Numbered from the stretch's first letter, positions 20,898 through 30,463 are shown. The stretch is DNA of 64,000 bases from Halobacillus salinus (GCF_004684905.1 NZ_SRJC01000001.1:1-64000); one strand, 5' to 3'. The notes: generated from the sequence alone by a model not told the origin. Program-made: numbers and translations.

Positions 20898-21619
20898 GCG
20901 AAAGCATCATGCACCTTCCGCTTGAAGTCGTCATCTAGAGGGTTCTCGGGATTGTAGGTTGGTGCGTTCGAAAGCGCGCTTTTCTCAATCGATGCGTGAA
21001 CTTTTTTATCCGGCCAGCTTATGCCGGTGATCCGCTCAGCTTCGACCGGGACGATTCTTTCTTCCTCTCCGTCCGTGAAACGAATCAGCACGTAGCGGAT
21101 TTTCCACGTCTCATCATCGACCAGGAAATTGTCTACCTGCCCTGCAGCCTCGCTGTCTCGATCGGCGACCTCATACCCGATCACTTCGGAAGTTTTTCGT
21201 ACATGGGATTCTGGTCCTTCTTCTTCCGCCATTTCCATCGCTTCTTGCTGGGCGAGCTCGGCTGGATAGACGCCTGAACCCCAAATACCAGGTTCCCCCC
21301 AGTAGCTCCCCCAGTCGAAGAACATGTTCACCTTCGCTTCCTGCTCGCGGGATACCGGCTGTTCCGTGTCGATATCGGGGCTGTCTTTCACCTGTTCCTT
21401 CGTAAGGTCGACGGAAATGTGTTCCTCCTCGTGATGGATGTCTTGGATCGAAATGGGCGAGATCAGCACTTTCCGGCCGAACAACCATTTTCTCGTATCG
21501 ACCACAAGGTAGCGGACGACCCACTTCTCATCGTCGAATAAAAACGCATCCACCTTTCCGAGTTCCCCGTCCGTCGCGTGAATGGTGTACCCCTCTATGA
21601 ATCTTTCATTATGAATCAT
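20861..21619 (-). CDS. PRC-barrel domain protein, two domains
   Basis: A 252-residue soluble protein with two PRC-barrel units. The first is at about residues 8-75 (YTIHATDGELGKVDAFLFDD, then VRYLVVDTRKW), the second at about 140-205 (VIGYEVADRDSEAAGQVDNF, then IRYVLIRF). PRC barrels mediate protein or RNA contacts in photosynthetic reaction centres and RimM; the function in this architecture is unknown, often linked to stress. AGGAGATGAG lies before the ATG. The last dozen residues (AGTGTMSQQDKK) are encoded by a family 1 repeat arm. Confidence 0.75.
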   Translation of the reverse strand: MIHNERFIEGYTIHATDGELGKVDAFLFDDEKWVVRYLVVDTRKWLFGRKVLISPISIQDIHHEEEHISVDLTKEQVKDSPDIDTEQPVSREQEAKVNMFFDWGSYWGEPGIWGSGVYPAELAQQEAMEMAEEEGPESHVRKTSEVIGYEVADRDSEAAGQVDNFLVDDETWKIRYVLIRFTDGEEERIVPVEAERITGISWPDKKVHASIEKSALSNAPTYNPENPLDDDFKRKVHDAFAGTGTMSQQDKK

Positions 21620-21677
21620 CTCATCTCCTCCTATTTGATAGACTCATTCCCAAAAGGGCGGAGAGTAAACATGCGGT

Positions 21678-21786
21678 GGGGACAGGGACTTTGTCCCACC
21701 CCGGGGGAGGAAGCTTGCTCCGGCTGGGAATCTCGCGAAATTCTCCAGCATACTATCACAAAGCATGGGACAAGGGCCCGGGCCCC
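21678..21786. repeat. Family 1 repeat, two unlike arms
   Basis: GGGGACAGGGACTTTGTCCC at 21678 and GGGACAAGGGCCCGGGCCCC at 21767. The inner variants differ, unlike most pairs. Confidence 0.8.
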
Positions 21787-21811
21787 AACGTCCCGAAAAA
21801 AAGAGGGATTT

Positions 21812-21840
21812 TTGTCGAATTGTAGAAGTATAGGTATATA
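21812..21840 (+). promoter_or_regulatory. Candidate sigma-A promoter of the GGDEF gene
   Basis: TTGTCG, a 17-base spacer, then TATATA, 30 bases before the start codon. Confidence 0.5.
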
Positions 21841-21870
21841 GATTGTTCGGAATAGGGGGAGGGGACGTGT

Positions 21871-23418
21871 ATGTATGAAGTCGTGATCTATACCCTTCTT
21901 TATCTGTTGCCCGCTGGTTTCCTGTTTTTCCTGGCGCTTGATGTGCTAGGCAGGAACATGAAGAAGACGGAGCATTTGCTTCTGAGCGGGTACATCGGTT
22001 GCTATGGGGTACTGTTTTTCTCCGAGTTCATCCGTCACTTGGTGGACGTGTCGTACAGTCCGTTTCTCATAACGTATGTTTTCGGCAACGCAGGGCTGCT
22101 TCTCTTTTCGCTTTCTCTCCACTTCATTTTCAAAATCACCAAAGTGGGAGAGAAAATGCCGAAGGTGCTGTATCCAGGCGTGTTTTACATTCCGGCTTTA
22201 ATCGGGCTTTTGACGATTGTGTTCCAGACGAATATGACGAACAGTTCGTCGTTCGAGCGGGTGGGGATGTTCATTTATCCGGAGTTCAACGCATCCTACC
22301 TGATTACAATGACCGCTGGGAACATTTTTCACTTTTTCGTTGTCGTCATGCTGTTCTTCGTACATCGCCAGTTGAAACACTCCGTCCAGCAAAAAATCAT
22401 CCGGATGCTGATCATCATTGCGAGCTTCGTCCTCGTGTGGGATCTCATTTTCGGATACGTCCAAGCGAGAGGATCGATCCCACCGTATCCGTACATTTAC
22501 GGAGGACTGATTTGGACGATTGCACTCGGGTTCGGGTTGAAAAAATTCGACTTCCTTGCTTCTTACAGCCACCGCTTTTCGATTTTGTACGATTTGAATC
22601 CATCGGCGATCATCTTGCTCGATGCCAAATTCAAAGTCGAAAGCGCCAACCCCGCGACGAAAAAACTGCTGGAAGTGTCTCGCGCGAAAGGGTTGAATTT
22701 TTTGGAACAGTTGAGTGAGGGGACCAAAGAAGAGACCATCGACCATTTGCGACAGTCGTTCGTTTCCGGCAAAAACTTCTCCGACTTTGAAACGAGCCTG
22801 GAGACGTCTTCAGGAAAAGGGAAGTATGTTCTGATGGATGGGGACTTTCTTTTAATCGATCAGCGTGTGTACTTGATGCTGATCGTCCGGGATATCCAGC
22901 GGATGAAGGAAGCGGAGGAGACGATCCGCTACCTTGCTTACAACGACGCATTGACGGGGTTACCGAACCGCAGGTGGTTCTATGAAAGCGCGGATCTAGC
23001 CAATAAAGAGGGGCGTCACGCTTTTCTCATTTTCGACCTCGATGGTTTCAAGAAAATCAACGACACGTATGGGCACCAAACAGGAGACGATTTCCTGATC
23101 CATATAGCTGGTATTTTGAAAGAAAACATTGGAACGAAAGGGATGGTGGCGAGAGTCGGGGGAGACGAATTCTACGCGATGATGCCGATCTCCTCAGAGG
23201 ACGAGTTGCAATGGTTCGTCCACCACTTGAAGCAGGTGACGGCAGCAGAACCCTACCTATATAAAGGGGAGCCGATTCCGATCCGCTACAGCCTCGGTGC
23301 AAGCATCTACCCGGATCACGGCACACACCTTGAAACCCTGATCTCGAAAGCGGATGAGTCGATGTACCGCGTCAAGAAAAACGGAAAAAACGCCGTCGCC
23401 GTATGGGGCAAAGGTTGA
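21871..23418 (+). CDS. Membrane-bound diguanylate cyclase with PAS-like domain
   Basis: A 515-residue protein. Residues 1-215 hold seven predicted helices, like the histidine-kinase N-terminal 7TM sensor region. About 225-340 form a PAS-like domain (ILYDLNPSAIILLDAKFKVESAN). About 350-512 form a GGDEF domain with an intact active-site motif (VGGDEFYAM) and the usual NDALTGLPNRRWF opening. It should make cyclic di-GMP from GTP at the membrane in response to an unknown ligand. There is no RxxD inhibitory site directly before the motif. It is a single gene with its own promoter. Confidence 0.88.
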   Translation: MYEVVIYTLLYLLPAGFLFFLALDVLGRNMKKTEHLLLSGYIGCYGVLFFSEFIRHLVDVSYSPFLITYVFGNAGLLLFSLSLHFIFKITKVGEKMPKVLYPGVFYIPALIGLLTIVFQTNMTNSSSFERVGMFIYPEFNASYLITMTAGNIFHFFVVVMLFFVHRQLKHSVQQKIIRMLIIIASFVLVWDLIFGYVQARGSIPPYPYIYGGLIWTIALGFGLKKFDFLASYSHRFSILYDLNPSAIILLDAKFKVESANPATKKLLEVSRAKGLNFLEQLSEGTKEETIDHLRQSFVSGKNFSDFETSLETSSGKGKYVLMDGDFLLIDQRVYLMLIVRDIQRMKEAEETIRYLAYNDALTGLPNRRWFYESADLANKEGRHAFLIFDLDGFKKINDTYGHQTGDDFLIHIAGILKENIGTKGMVARVGGDEFYAMMPISSEDELQWFVHHLKQVTAAEPYLYKGEPIPIRYSLGASIYPDHGTHLETLISKADESMYRVKKNGKNAVAVWGKG

Positions 23419-23434
23419 CGTGATGTGGGTCGAT

Positions 23435-23506
23435 GGGGTCAGGGACCTCGTCCCACTTGGGACAGAGTCCCGGTCCCCGATAAAGCGGGACAAGGTCCCT
23501 GACCCC
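23435..23506. repeat. Family 1 repeat, three arms
   Basis: GGGGTCAGGGACCTCGTCCC, then GGGACAGAGTCCCGGTCCCC, then GGGACAAGGTCCCTGACCCC. The outer two arms share the GTCAGGGAC variant and pair; the middle one differs. Confidence 0.85.
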
Positions 23507-23548
23507 ATGTGTGGTATAGTTAAGAAAATGTGGAAAGGGGAACGGCGG

Positions 23549-24133
23549 ATGAAGGATGTTCTCATCAGTTATATGAAGCAGTTCTCGGATCTCAGTGACG
23601 CGGAGCTCGACCGGATCGCCTCGGATGTTGAGGTGGCGCGTTTTGACAAAGGGACGCATCTCTTGCATCAAGGCGATGTTCCGGATCGGTGTTTTTTCAT
23701 TTTGAAAGGATGCATTCGCAAGTTCACACTCGATGAAGACGGCAAGGAGACGACGGTCAACTTTTATACCGAAGAACAGAGCGTCACAATCTTCAACCAG
23801 CATACTTCGGATAAAACGTCGCAGTATTCGCTCGGCTGTCTGGAGGAGTGCGTGTTGGTGGTCGGCGATTTGTCCATCGAGCAGGAGCAGTACGACAAGA
23901 ATCCGGCCCTCGAAGCGATGACGAGGAAAATGATCGAAGGCAGCATGGGCGAGATGCACGATGAGTTCGCGACTTACATGTCCCAGACGCCCGAAGCGCG
24001 GTTCCGTACGCTGCTTGAAAAAAGACCCGGATTGATCGACCGGGTTCCGAAGTATCAATTGGCGAGCTACCTCGGCATCACTCCGGAGTCGTTCAGCCGG
24101 ATCCAGAAGCGGTTAGGAAACCCCCAACCATGA
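23549..24133 (+). CDS. Crp/Fnr-family transcriptional regulator
   Basis: A 194-residue protein with an N-terminal cyclic-nucleotide-binding fold (GTHLLHQGDVPDRCFFILKG, then FTLDEDGKETTVNFY) and a C-terminal winged helix (YQLASYLGITPESFSRIQKRL). The effector is not evident; Fnr-type clustered cysteines are lacking. ATG 23549 was chosen because the domain begins there and the frame upstream is repeat DNA; GAAAGGGG lies upstream. Its 3' end overlaps the convergent DUF4386 gene by 21 bases. Confidence 0.85.
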   Translation: MKDVLISYMKQFSDLSDAELDRIASDVEVARFDKGTHLLHQGDVPDRCFFILKGCIRKFTLDEDGKETTVNFYTEEQSVTIFNQHTSDKTSQYSLGCLEECVLVVGDLSIEQEQYDKNPALEAMTRKMIEGSMGEMHDEFATYMSQTPEARFRTLLEKRPGLIDRVPKYQLASYLGITPESFSRIQKRLGNPQP

Positions 24134-24820
24134 CGCTGGCAGCGCACGTTTCGCTCTGATCGCCTTCCCCAACAGCCATAGCCCGAACGCCAACTCTCCA
24201 GCCATCATCGGAACGCTTCCAAAGGTTTCAATGGTGGCTGTTGTCGTATCCCACTGTGGGAAGAACTGATACAGGCTGTGGACGAGCGTGTACCCGGCAC
24301 CGCCTGCAATCAACAACCAGCCGAGTATTCTTGGAATGTAAGTAGCACGTAGCGCAGTCAGTCCTGTCATCACCAGGTGCACCCCGAAGACGATCAACCC
24401 GAACGACCAAGTCGCTTCGAAGGATTCAATCGATGCCATCAACTGACTAGCATCCGTTGCTCGAATTTCCGCCATCGCCAGCTGGAAAACAGCGACTGCA
24501 AGAATGAGCGTGTAAAGGAGTCGCAGTCCTCCTACCACCTGTGCCATCCGTTTATTAACAGGCTCTAACACTCGGTAAAAAGCCCACGAAACGAGCAGGT
24601 CTGTCACTACAATCACGACCCACCCGGCAATCCCGAGGCGGAATAACCCGAGAGACGCCTGGATGTTACTCCACGTTCCAGCCACATCATCTGCGACCAC
24701 AAGCGAACTATGCACATAGCCATAACTGAAAAAAGCAGCTAGTGTCATCACCAATAAAGAAATCCCAGCCACCAAAGCAGCCGTCCGTTGCGAAACTTTC
24801 CTAAATGACATATTCATCAT
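24113..24820 (-). CDS. DUF4386-type membrane protein
   Basis: A 235-residue protein with six or so hydrophobic helices. The start (RKVSQRTAALVAGISLLVM), LRLLYTLILAVAVFQL and LGWLLIAGGAGYTLVHSLY are typical of DUF4386 proteins, whose function is unknown. These are often adjacent to small regulators; here it converges with the Crp/Fnr gene and overlaps it. AAGGATGATGA precedes the start. Confidence 0.75.
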   Translation of the reverse strand: MMNMSFRKVSQRTAALVAGISLLVMTLAAFFSYGYVHSSLVVADDVAGTWSNIQASLGLFRLGIAGWVVIVVTDLLVSWAFYRVLEPVNKRMAQVVGGLRLLYTLILAVAVFQLAMAEIRATDASQLMASIESFEATWSFGLIVFGVHLVMTGLTALRATYIPRILGWLLIAGGAGYTLVHSLYQFFPQWDTTTATIETFGSVPMMAGELAFGLWLLGKAIRAKRALPASWLGVS

Positions 24821-24885
24821 CCTTTTTTTATAAGATTAACCTTATCATACTTCGCTGCGGAAACTACTGCCTTGACTTAAGTCAA

Positions 24886-24932
24886 GGGGCCCGGGCTTTC
24901 GTCCCGGCCTGAGGGACAGATGCCCTGTCCCC
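24886..24932. repeat. Family 1 repeat, two arms
   Basis: GGGGCCCGGGCTTTCGTCCC and GGGACAGATGCCCTGTCCCC, then a partial TCTGTCCCCG. Confidence 0.75.
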
Positions 24933-25010
24933 GAAGTTCTGTCCCCGAAGCCCTCTGTTTCACATGGAAAAAGAATGGGAATAGGTTTCTACAAAGTTAG
25001 GGGGAGAAGA

Positions 25011-25892
25011 GTGAGGAAATTATTGTTCGTACTTTTAATTTTATTCGTCGTCACTGGTTGCCGGTCCAATGAGCCTGATTCCGAGTTCACTTTAGGTAAT
25101 ATATATCCTCTCGACCTACAGCCTGGTCAAACCTATATATTCATAACTTCTCTCGAGTGGGAAGGGACAGAAGGGACGACACTTCAATCGGTCGACCTCA
25201 TATCAGAAGAGACCATACCCCCAGCGCTTGCGCAGTCCACTTTTTACATAGGGACAGCGACGAAGAGTACCGGCATTTCCAATAGGGAAGAGATCGGGGA
25301 AAAACAAGCTATCGAAGGCTATGCAATGGAAGAAAAGCAGACCCTGATCATGAAAACGAAAATCCCCGAAACACCCACCGACCAAGCGATCGACATCCGT
25401 TTCACGTACGAAGTGGACGGAGAAGAATTAGAGCAGGAGGTAGAGTGGGACACGCTGAGCGAACTGACGGGCAGCGACGTGATCGCCAATCAGCAAGCAG
25501 CCGTACCGTTAGAGGAGAAACCGGCGTTTCAGCTGACGCGTGACGGAGAACAACTCCCTTTCGAAGTCATTTCGGAATGTTGGGGTGCGGAATGTTCCGA
25601 GGAAGCGGATTTTATCAAGGCGGAAGTGCTGGATATAACGCGGGACATTGCCCCCGTCCCCATGAGGTCAGGCGGTTTTCTCGAAGTGGATGTGATTGGG
25701 GAAGAGGTGGACGAACTTGAATATAAGCGTCTTGTCGATTCCATTTTTGTAGAGGATACGTTGCGGGAAGGGGTATTACCTTTTGAAAATATCGGAACTC
25801 ACCGGCTGATGCTGACTGGCCGCTGGTATGATAACCAAGGACTTTTTCAAGGTAAGAAGACGATCGCGCTCGTACTGGACGTAACTGATTAA
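25011..25892 (+). CDS. Lipoprotein of unknown function
   Basis: A 293-residue protein. The signal peptide RKLLFVLLILFVVTGC ends in a lipobox (VTGC) with the lipidated Cys at residue 17, so it should be anchored outside the cell membrane. The mature part is acidic and beta-rich with no domain that I recognise; it has a single later Cys pair (CWGAEC). GTG 25011 is chosen because it sits right before the signal peptide behind GGGGGAG. Confidence 0.75.
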   Translation: MRKLLFVLLILFVVTGCRSNEPDSEFTLGNIYPLDLQPGQTYIFITSLEWEGTEGTTLQSVDLISEETIPPALAQSTFYIGTATKSTGISNREEIGEKQAIEGYAMEEKQTLIMKTKIPETPTDQAIDIRFTYEVDGEELEQEVEWDTLSELTGSDVIANQQAAVPLEEKPAFQLTRDGEQLPFEVISECWGAECSEEADFIKAEVLDITRDIAPVPMRSGGFLEVDVIGEEVDELEYKRLVDSIFVEDTLREGVLPFENIGTHRLMLTGRWYDNQGLFQGKKTIALVLDVTD

Positions 25893-25903
25893 CTTTTTTC
25901 CCA

Positions 25904-25937
25904 CAAAAAAAGCCAAGCTCGATTAGGAGCTTGGCTT
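25904..25937 (-). terminator. BCCT gene terminator
   Basis: AGCCAAGCTC / GAGCTTGGCT stem; seven T follow on the minus strand. It also closes the convergent lipoprotein gene imperfectly. Confidence 0.85.
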
Positions 25938-25941
25938 CGTA

Positions 25942-27414
25942 TCAGGTCACGTCTTTGCGTAACGATTTGAGGAGGCTGACGATCATCAGCAGCAGTATGA
26001 TGGTCAGTGGGAATCCACTGATGATCGCGGCGGCTTGCAGACCGTCGAGTCCTCCCGCCCACATGAGGATGATGGCGATCGCTGTCAGGATCACACCCCA
26101 GCTTAATTTTACAAAGAACGGCGGGTTCAAGCTTCCACGCGACGTCTGCATGGCGAGCACGAACGTGGCGGAATCGCCGGATGTGATGAAGAACGTCATG
26201 ATCAGGATGATGGCGATGAACGACAGCAGACCGCTGAACGGTAGCTGATCGAAGACGAAGAATAACGACGATTCAAGCGTCTGTCCCGCAACATCAAGTC
26301 CTTGGAAAAAGTCGAAGTAGATGCCGGTGCCACCGAAGACGCCGAACCAAAGCGTACATACTAAGGCAGGTGCGATGACTACGGCGACGATGAACTCGCG
26401 CAACGTTCTACCTTTTGACACACGGGCGATGAACGTACTGACGAACGGTGTCCATGAGATCCACCAAGCCCAGTAGAAGATCGTCCAGTCTTTCACCCAT
26501 TGATTGCTTTCCTCTTGGAACGGGGTGAAGCGCATGCCCATGCGGACAAAGTCGGTCAGATAGTTTCCGAGTGTCGTAGAAAAGGTCTCGAGCACGAACT
26601 GGGTCGGGCCGAGGAACAAGAACGTGATGAATAGAATCACAGTCAGAATCAGGTTCGTGTTACTCAAGTATTTGATTCCTTTGGACAAGCCGGTTGCTGC
26701 GGAATAGATGAACAGCACGGCGGTGACGAGCATGATCACGAGCTGGACGGAAAAGTTGTTCGGAACGTTCCACAAGTAGTTCAGTCCACTGTTGATCTGC
26801 TTCGCGCCGACGCCGAGCGAAATCGCGACACCGAAAATAGTAGCGAAAACAGCGATGATGTCGACGACGTATCCGGCAACGCCTTTCATGCGGTTACCGA
26901 ATAGTGGAATGAGCGTCGCACTCATCAGGCCGGGTTGGTCTTGTTTGAATTTGAAGTACGCGAGCACGAGTGCGACGATCGCGTAAATGACCCAGGCGTG
27001 CAAGCCGTAGTGCAGGTAGCTGATCTCCAGTCCCTGTTTCGCGGATGCGATCGTCTGCGCGTCGCCCACTGGCGGGTTGGCGTAGTGCGTGACGGGTTCC
27101 GATAGCCCGTAGAAAAGCAGCGTAATACCCATGCCAGCGCTGAACAACATGGCGAACCACGTCGGCGTGCTGTACTCGGGTTCGTCGCCTTCTTTACCAA
27201 GTTTTACTTTACCGTACTTACTGAAGGCAAGTACGAAAGATATAATTAACATAAACGTAACGGCCAATTGATAGAACCAGCCGAATTGATCCAGAATTCC
27301 ATTTCTTATCGTCATCATCGTGCTAAGCAGGTGCTCGGGGAAAATCGCTCCCCAACTGACGAAGATGATGCCGATCGCAATCGCGATCCAATACATCGGT
27401 GTAAATTTATTCAC
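25942..27414 (-). CDS. BCCT-family glycine betaine/choline/carnitine transporter
   Basis: A 490-residue, 12-helix transporter. The BCCT signature is visible as WAWWISWTPFVSTFIARVSKGRTLREFI (helix 8 aromatic box and following motif), with GMGITLLFYGLSEPV earlier as the helix 3 glycine-rich segment. The family imports osmolytes coupled to Na+ or H+ under salt stress. The C-terminus is short (about ten residues after the last helix), so osmosensing by a long tail, as in BetP, is unlikely. GTG 27414 follows AGGAGGA. Confidence 0.92.
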   Translation of the reverse strand: MNKFTPMYWIAIAIGIIFVSWGAIFPEHLLSTMMTIRNGILDQFGWFYQLAVTFMLIISFVLAFSKYGKVKLGKEGDEPEYSTPTWFAMLFSAGMGITLLFYGLSEPVTHYANPPVGDAQTIASAKQGLEISYLHYGLHAWVIYAIVALVLAYFKFKQDQPGLMSATLIPLFGNRMKGVAGYVVDIIAVFATIFGVAISLGVGAKQINSGLNYLWNVPNNFSVQLVIMLVTAVLFIYSAATGLSKGIKYLSNTNLILTVILFITFLFLGPTQFVLETFSTTLGNYLTDFVRMGMRFTPFQEESNQWVKDWTIFYWAWWISWTPFVSTFIARVSKGRTLREFIVAVVIAPALVCTLWFGVFGGTGIYFDFFQGLDVAGQTLESSLFFVFDQLPFSGLLSFIAIILIMTFFITSGDSATFVLAMQTSRGSLNPPFFVKLSWGVILTAIAIILMWAGGLDGLQAAAIISGFPLTIILLLMIVSLLKSLRKDVT

Positions 27415-27555
27415 AATATTCCTCCTGTATTGTATGTATGGTTTGTTCAGTTTATATTTTACGAATTGAACACAATGTTGAATTATAGCGCAACCCGCAC
27501 CCAAAATCCATATCCATACAAATAGAGCTAATATTCTGTGAAACTGGGGACGTTC

Positions 27556-27602
27556 GGGGACAGGCACTTCGTCCCAGGCTCTGGGACAAAGTGCCTGTCC
27601 CC
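27556..27602. repeat. Family 1 repeat, paired arms
   Basis: GGGGACAGGCACTTCGTCCC and GGGACAAAGTGCCTGTCCCC; the ACAGGCAC/GTGCCTGT variant is shared. Confidence 0.9.
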
Positions 27603-27673
27603 AAGCTCTCTTTCTGGATAACGGAGGGAATCTATTATATGATGGCGTTATTATTTCTTGAGGTGGGGTGGGT

Positions 27674-29023
27674 ATGAGGCAGCATTTATATATCTTTTAT
27701 GCGTTTGTATTTTTATTGAATGTCGTGCACGTATTCTGGCCGAATACCGTGCTTTTCACTATCATCGGCCTGCTCGGGATTATCATGACAGCGATCAGCT
27801 TTCCGCGCGCAGACCGCGTATTCCGCACTCTCGGCATCATCCTGGTCATCGCGGGAACGTTTTTCTTCCTATCTAGTGATGCCACGATTGCAGAGATTCC
27901 TAGATTCTTTGCGGGCAATGTCGGCATCCTGTTTCTCGTCTCGATGCTGCCGTGGATGAACAGCGCCGTGAAGGCAGGACGCTACAACAAGTTGCTGCAG
28001 TCGCTGCTCGGTCGCAACGTAAGCGGGCTCGGTCCGCTCTATGTCCGCAGCGAAATGACGATGGTATCGCTCGCCGCGTTTCTGAACTTGTCGTCGGCGA
28101 CGATTTCACAGGACCTGCTCCGCGAACAGCTGAAGGACGTCCAGACGAAGGTGAAGAACAGCTTCATCCTGATGGCGACACTCCGAGGCTATTCGCTCGC
28201 CCTGCTCTGGAGCCCGCTCGAAGTGCTGCTCGCGACGTCGATCTTCATCACAGGAGCCGATTACATACAGGTGCTGCCGTGGATGCTGCTCGTCGCCGCC
28301 CTCGGCCTCACGTTCGACTCCCTGATCGGCAAGCTCATGTTCCGCCGCCATCAGGTCGATTTTTCTGAAAAAGTAAACCGGGGACAGCCGACCGGCAAGC
28401 TTGTCCAGTTCATCCTCGCGTTGGTGCTGTTTCTAAGCGTAGTGGTTTTCTTAGGAAACGTGATTGAGCTCGACTTCCTGTTTTCCGTAACCGTGTCGAT
28501 CTTACCGTTTGCGCTCGTTTGGGCGCTGTTAATCGGGAGGCGGCGGAGCTTCTGGAAAATCGGCTGGCCATCGTGGAAGCGGAGCACGAACCATTTGAGT
28601 AACTTCATCGTGCTGCTGTTGACGCTTTCGTTTCTGACAGAATCGCTGACGGCATCGCCTTATTTGAGCTACTTACAAGATCCGATTGTGGCACTTGCTG
28701 GTAGTCCTTTGTTAATCATGTTGTTCATCCAAGCGGCGTTTCTCGTGTTGACGTTACTCGGTGTCCATCCGATTGCGACGATGGGGATCTTCGGAGGCGT
28801 CGGCGGACTATTGATCGAGAGTTTCTCGCCCGTGACGCTGACGGTGCTGCTCGCAACCAGTGCGATCGCGACCGTCCCATCGGCACCGTACGGCTTGATC
28901 GTCACCATCACATCGGTCGCCTTAAGGATGAACCCCTACCAAATCGTATTACGAAATCTCCCATACAGTATCCTGCTCGGCTTCCTCGGCATCGCCGTCG
29001 CCCTCCTCACGACAGCTTTCTGA
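27674..29023 (+). CDS. Polytopic membrane protein, permease-like
   Basis: A 449-residue protein with about 12 hydrophobic helices and a basic central loop (RRRSFWKIGWPSWKR). The repeated arrangement, with FNLSSATISQ-type and ATMGIFGGVGGL-type glycine or serine-rich segments in each half, suggests an ion- or organic-anion-transporter-like fold. I cannot assign a family. ATG 27674 follows AGGTGGGG; a GTG two codons earlier is less well placed. Confidence 0.65.
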   Translation: MRQHLYIFYAFVFLLNVVHVFWPNTVLFTIIGLLGIIMTAISFPRADRVFRTLGIILVIAGTFFFLSSDATIAEIPRFFAGNVGILFLVSMLPWMNSAVKAGRYNKLLQSLLGRNVSGLGPLYVRSEMTMVSLAAFLNLSSATISQDLLREQLKDVQTKVKNSFILMATLRGYSLALLWSPLEVLLATSIFITGADYIQVLPWMLLVAALGLTFDSLIGKLMFRRHQVDFSEKVNRGQPTGKLVQFILALVLFLSVVVFLGNVIELDFLFSVTVSILPFALVWALLIGRRRSFWKIGWPSWKRSTNHLSNFIVLLLTLSFLTESLTASPYLSYLQDPIVALAGSPLLIMLFIQAAFLVLTLLGVHPIATMGIFGGVGGLLIESFSPVTLTVLLATSAIATVPSAPYGLIVTITSVALRMNPYQIVLRNLPYSILLGFLGIAVALLTTAF

Positions 29024-29032
29024 GGGGACGCT

Positions 29033-29178
29033 GGGGTCAGGGACTCTGTCCCGCTTTTTAGGACGGGGACGGGGGGACAGGCACTTTGTCCCTCCAGTCA
29101 GGGTATATAGAAGAAGGTGGAGTCGGAATCATCATCAAGAGACCATAACTAGATAAATGGGACAAAGTGCCTGTCCCC
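29033..29178. repeat. Family 1 repeat, three arms
   Basis: GGGGTCAGGGACTCTGTCCC (29033), GGGGACAGGCACTTTGTCCC (29073) and GGGACAAAGTGCCTGTCCCC (29159). The last two pair perfectly but enclose 66 bases of unrelated sequence. Confidence 0.85.
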
Positions 29179-29202
29179 AAAACAACATTGGAGGTACGGA
29201 AG

Positions 29203-30390
29203 ATGACGCGTAAATTATTTTATGAAGATGTTTATAGAAGTGAGTTTGAATCGGTTGTCGTAGAGAGCGCTCAGGAAGACGGCCGAGACTATGTAGTACT
29301 AGAAGAAACTGCCTTTTATCCAACGGGTGGAGGACAGCCGCATGACACGGGATCATTGAGCGAGATAGAAGTGTACAATGTGGAAGAGGTAGATGGCGAC
29401 GTGCGTCACTACGTGAAAGAGTCCATTTCAGAAGGCACATCCGTTAAGGGACGCATCGATTGGAAGCGACGCTTCGATCATATGCAGCAACATAGCGGGC
29501 AGCATATCATCTCGGCTGTTTTTCACGATACGTACAACTTCCCGACGACCAGCTTCCACTTGGGCGCTGACACCGTGACGATCGACCTCGACACGGAAGA
29601 GCTCTCGGATTCTATTTTGCAAGAAGCGGAGGAGCGGGTGAACGAAATCATCCGCCGCAACGTGCCGATCGAGTCGAAGTGGGTGTCGGTGGCGGAAGCG
29701 AACGAGTATCCGTTGCGAAAGCCGCTCTCAGTGGAAGGGGATGTCCGACTTGTCGTGATTCCGGACGTCGATTACAGCGGATGTGGGGGCACGCACCCTC
29801 ATTCCACTTCAGAACTGATGGCGGTGAAGTTCCTCGGCTGGACGAAAAACAAGAAGCAGGTCCGCCTCGAATTCGTCTGCGGTAACCGCGTGCTCGAGAA
29901 GCTCGGCGACAAGCACCGCGTCTTGAATGAAGTGAAGCAATATGTATCGAAGCCGGAAGAGGAAGTGGCAGGAGAAGTCGGCGAACTGATCCGTGCCGGG
30001 AAAGAAAAAGATAAGCGGATCGCGGAACTTGAGAAAGTGCTTCTTCAATATGAAGCACGCGATGTCGTGAAAGAGGCGCAAGGGAACCAAGTGATTGCGC
30101 GCGCCTACGAAGGGCGCACGATGAAAGAACTGCAGGCGCTCGGAAAAGCGATCGTCGAAGAAGCGTCGTACTGCTACTTGATCCTTGTCAGCGAACAGGA
30201 CGATCAATTGCAATTCGTCTTAGCGAGCGGGAAAGAACAAGAACTCGAATGCAATATGAACGAAGTCGCCGGAACCGTGATGCCACTCATCGAAGGAAAA
30301 GGCGGCGGGAAGCCGAACTTCGTCCAAGGCGGAGGCAAAAAACTGATCGACGCCCAAACCTTCATCGAACAAGTGGAGGCGGCGTTATAG
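29203..30390 (+). CDS. Alanyl-tRNA editing protein, AlaX-L type
   Basis: A 395-residue protein related to the editing half of alanyl-tRNA synthetase, which hydrolyses Ser-tRNA(Ala) or Gly-tRNA(Ala) in trans. An N-terminal beta barrel (FYPTGGGQPHDTG) precedes the zinc-binding editing motifs HMQQHSGQHI (about residue 92) and CGGTHPH (about 196). A coiled segment and a DHHA1-like domain follow (GKGGGKPNFVQGGG near the end). The length fits AlaX-L. GGAGGT precedes ATG 29203. Confidence 0.9.
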   Translation: MTRKLFYEDVYRSEFESVVVESAQEDGRDYVVLEETAFYPTGGGQPHDTGSLSEIEVYNVEEVDGDVRHYVKESISEGTSVKGRIDWKRRFDHMQQHSGQHIISAVFHDTYNFPTTSFHLGADTVTIDLDTEELSDSILQEAEERVNEIIRRNVPIESKWVSVAEANEYPLRKPLSVEGDVRLVVIPDVDYSGCGGTHPHSTSELMAVKFLGWTKNKKQVRLEFVCGNRVLEKLGDKHRVLNEVKQYVSKPEEEVAGEVGELIRAGKEKDKRIAELEKVLLQYEARDVVKEAQGNQVIARAYEGRTMKELQALGKAIVEEASYCYLILVSEQDDQLQFVLASGKEQELECNMNEVAGTVMPLIEGKGGGKPNFVQGGGKKLIDAQTFIEQVEAAL

Positions 30391-30399
30391 GGCGTTAAT

Positions 30400-30448
30400 G
30401 GGGACAGGGTATCTGTCCCTTTTTTTATGGGACAAATACCCTGTCCCC
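30400..30448 (+). repeat. Family 1 repeat, paired arms, acting as terminator
   Basis: GGGGACAGGGTATCTGTCCC is followed directly by seven T and then GGGACAAATACCCTGTCCCC. The first arm plus T tract has the form of an intrinsic terminator for the AlaX gene. Confidence 0.85.
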
Positions 30449-30463
30449 AAAGTCCCCAAAGCC

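Noticed and set aside
23354-23548. Longer open frame upstream of the Crp/Fnr regulator start
   Set aside because: It reads through the end of the GGDEF gene and three family 1 arms; the domain starts at 23549 behind its own ribosome binding site.
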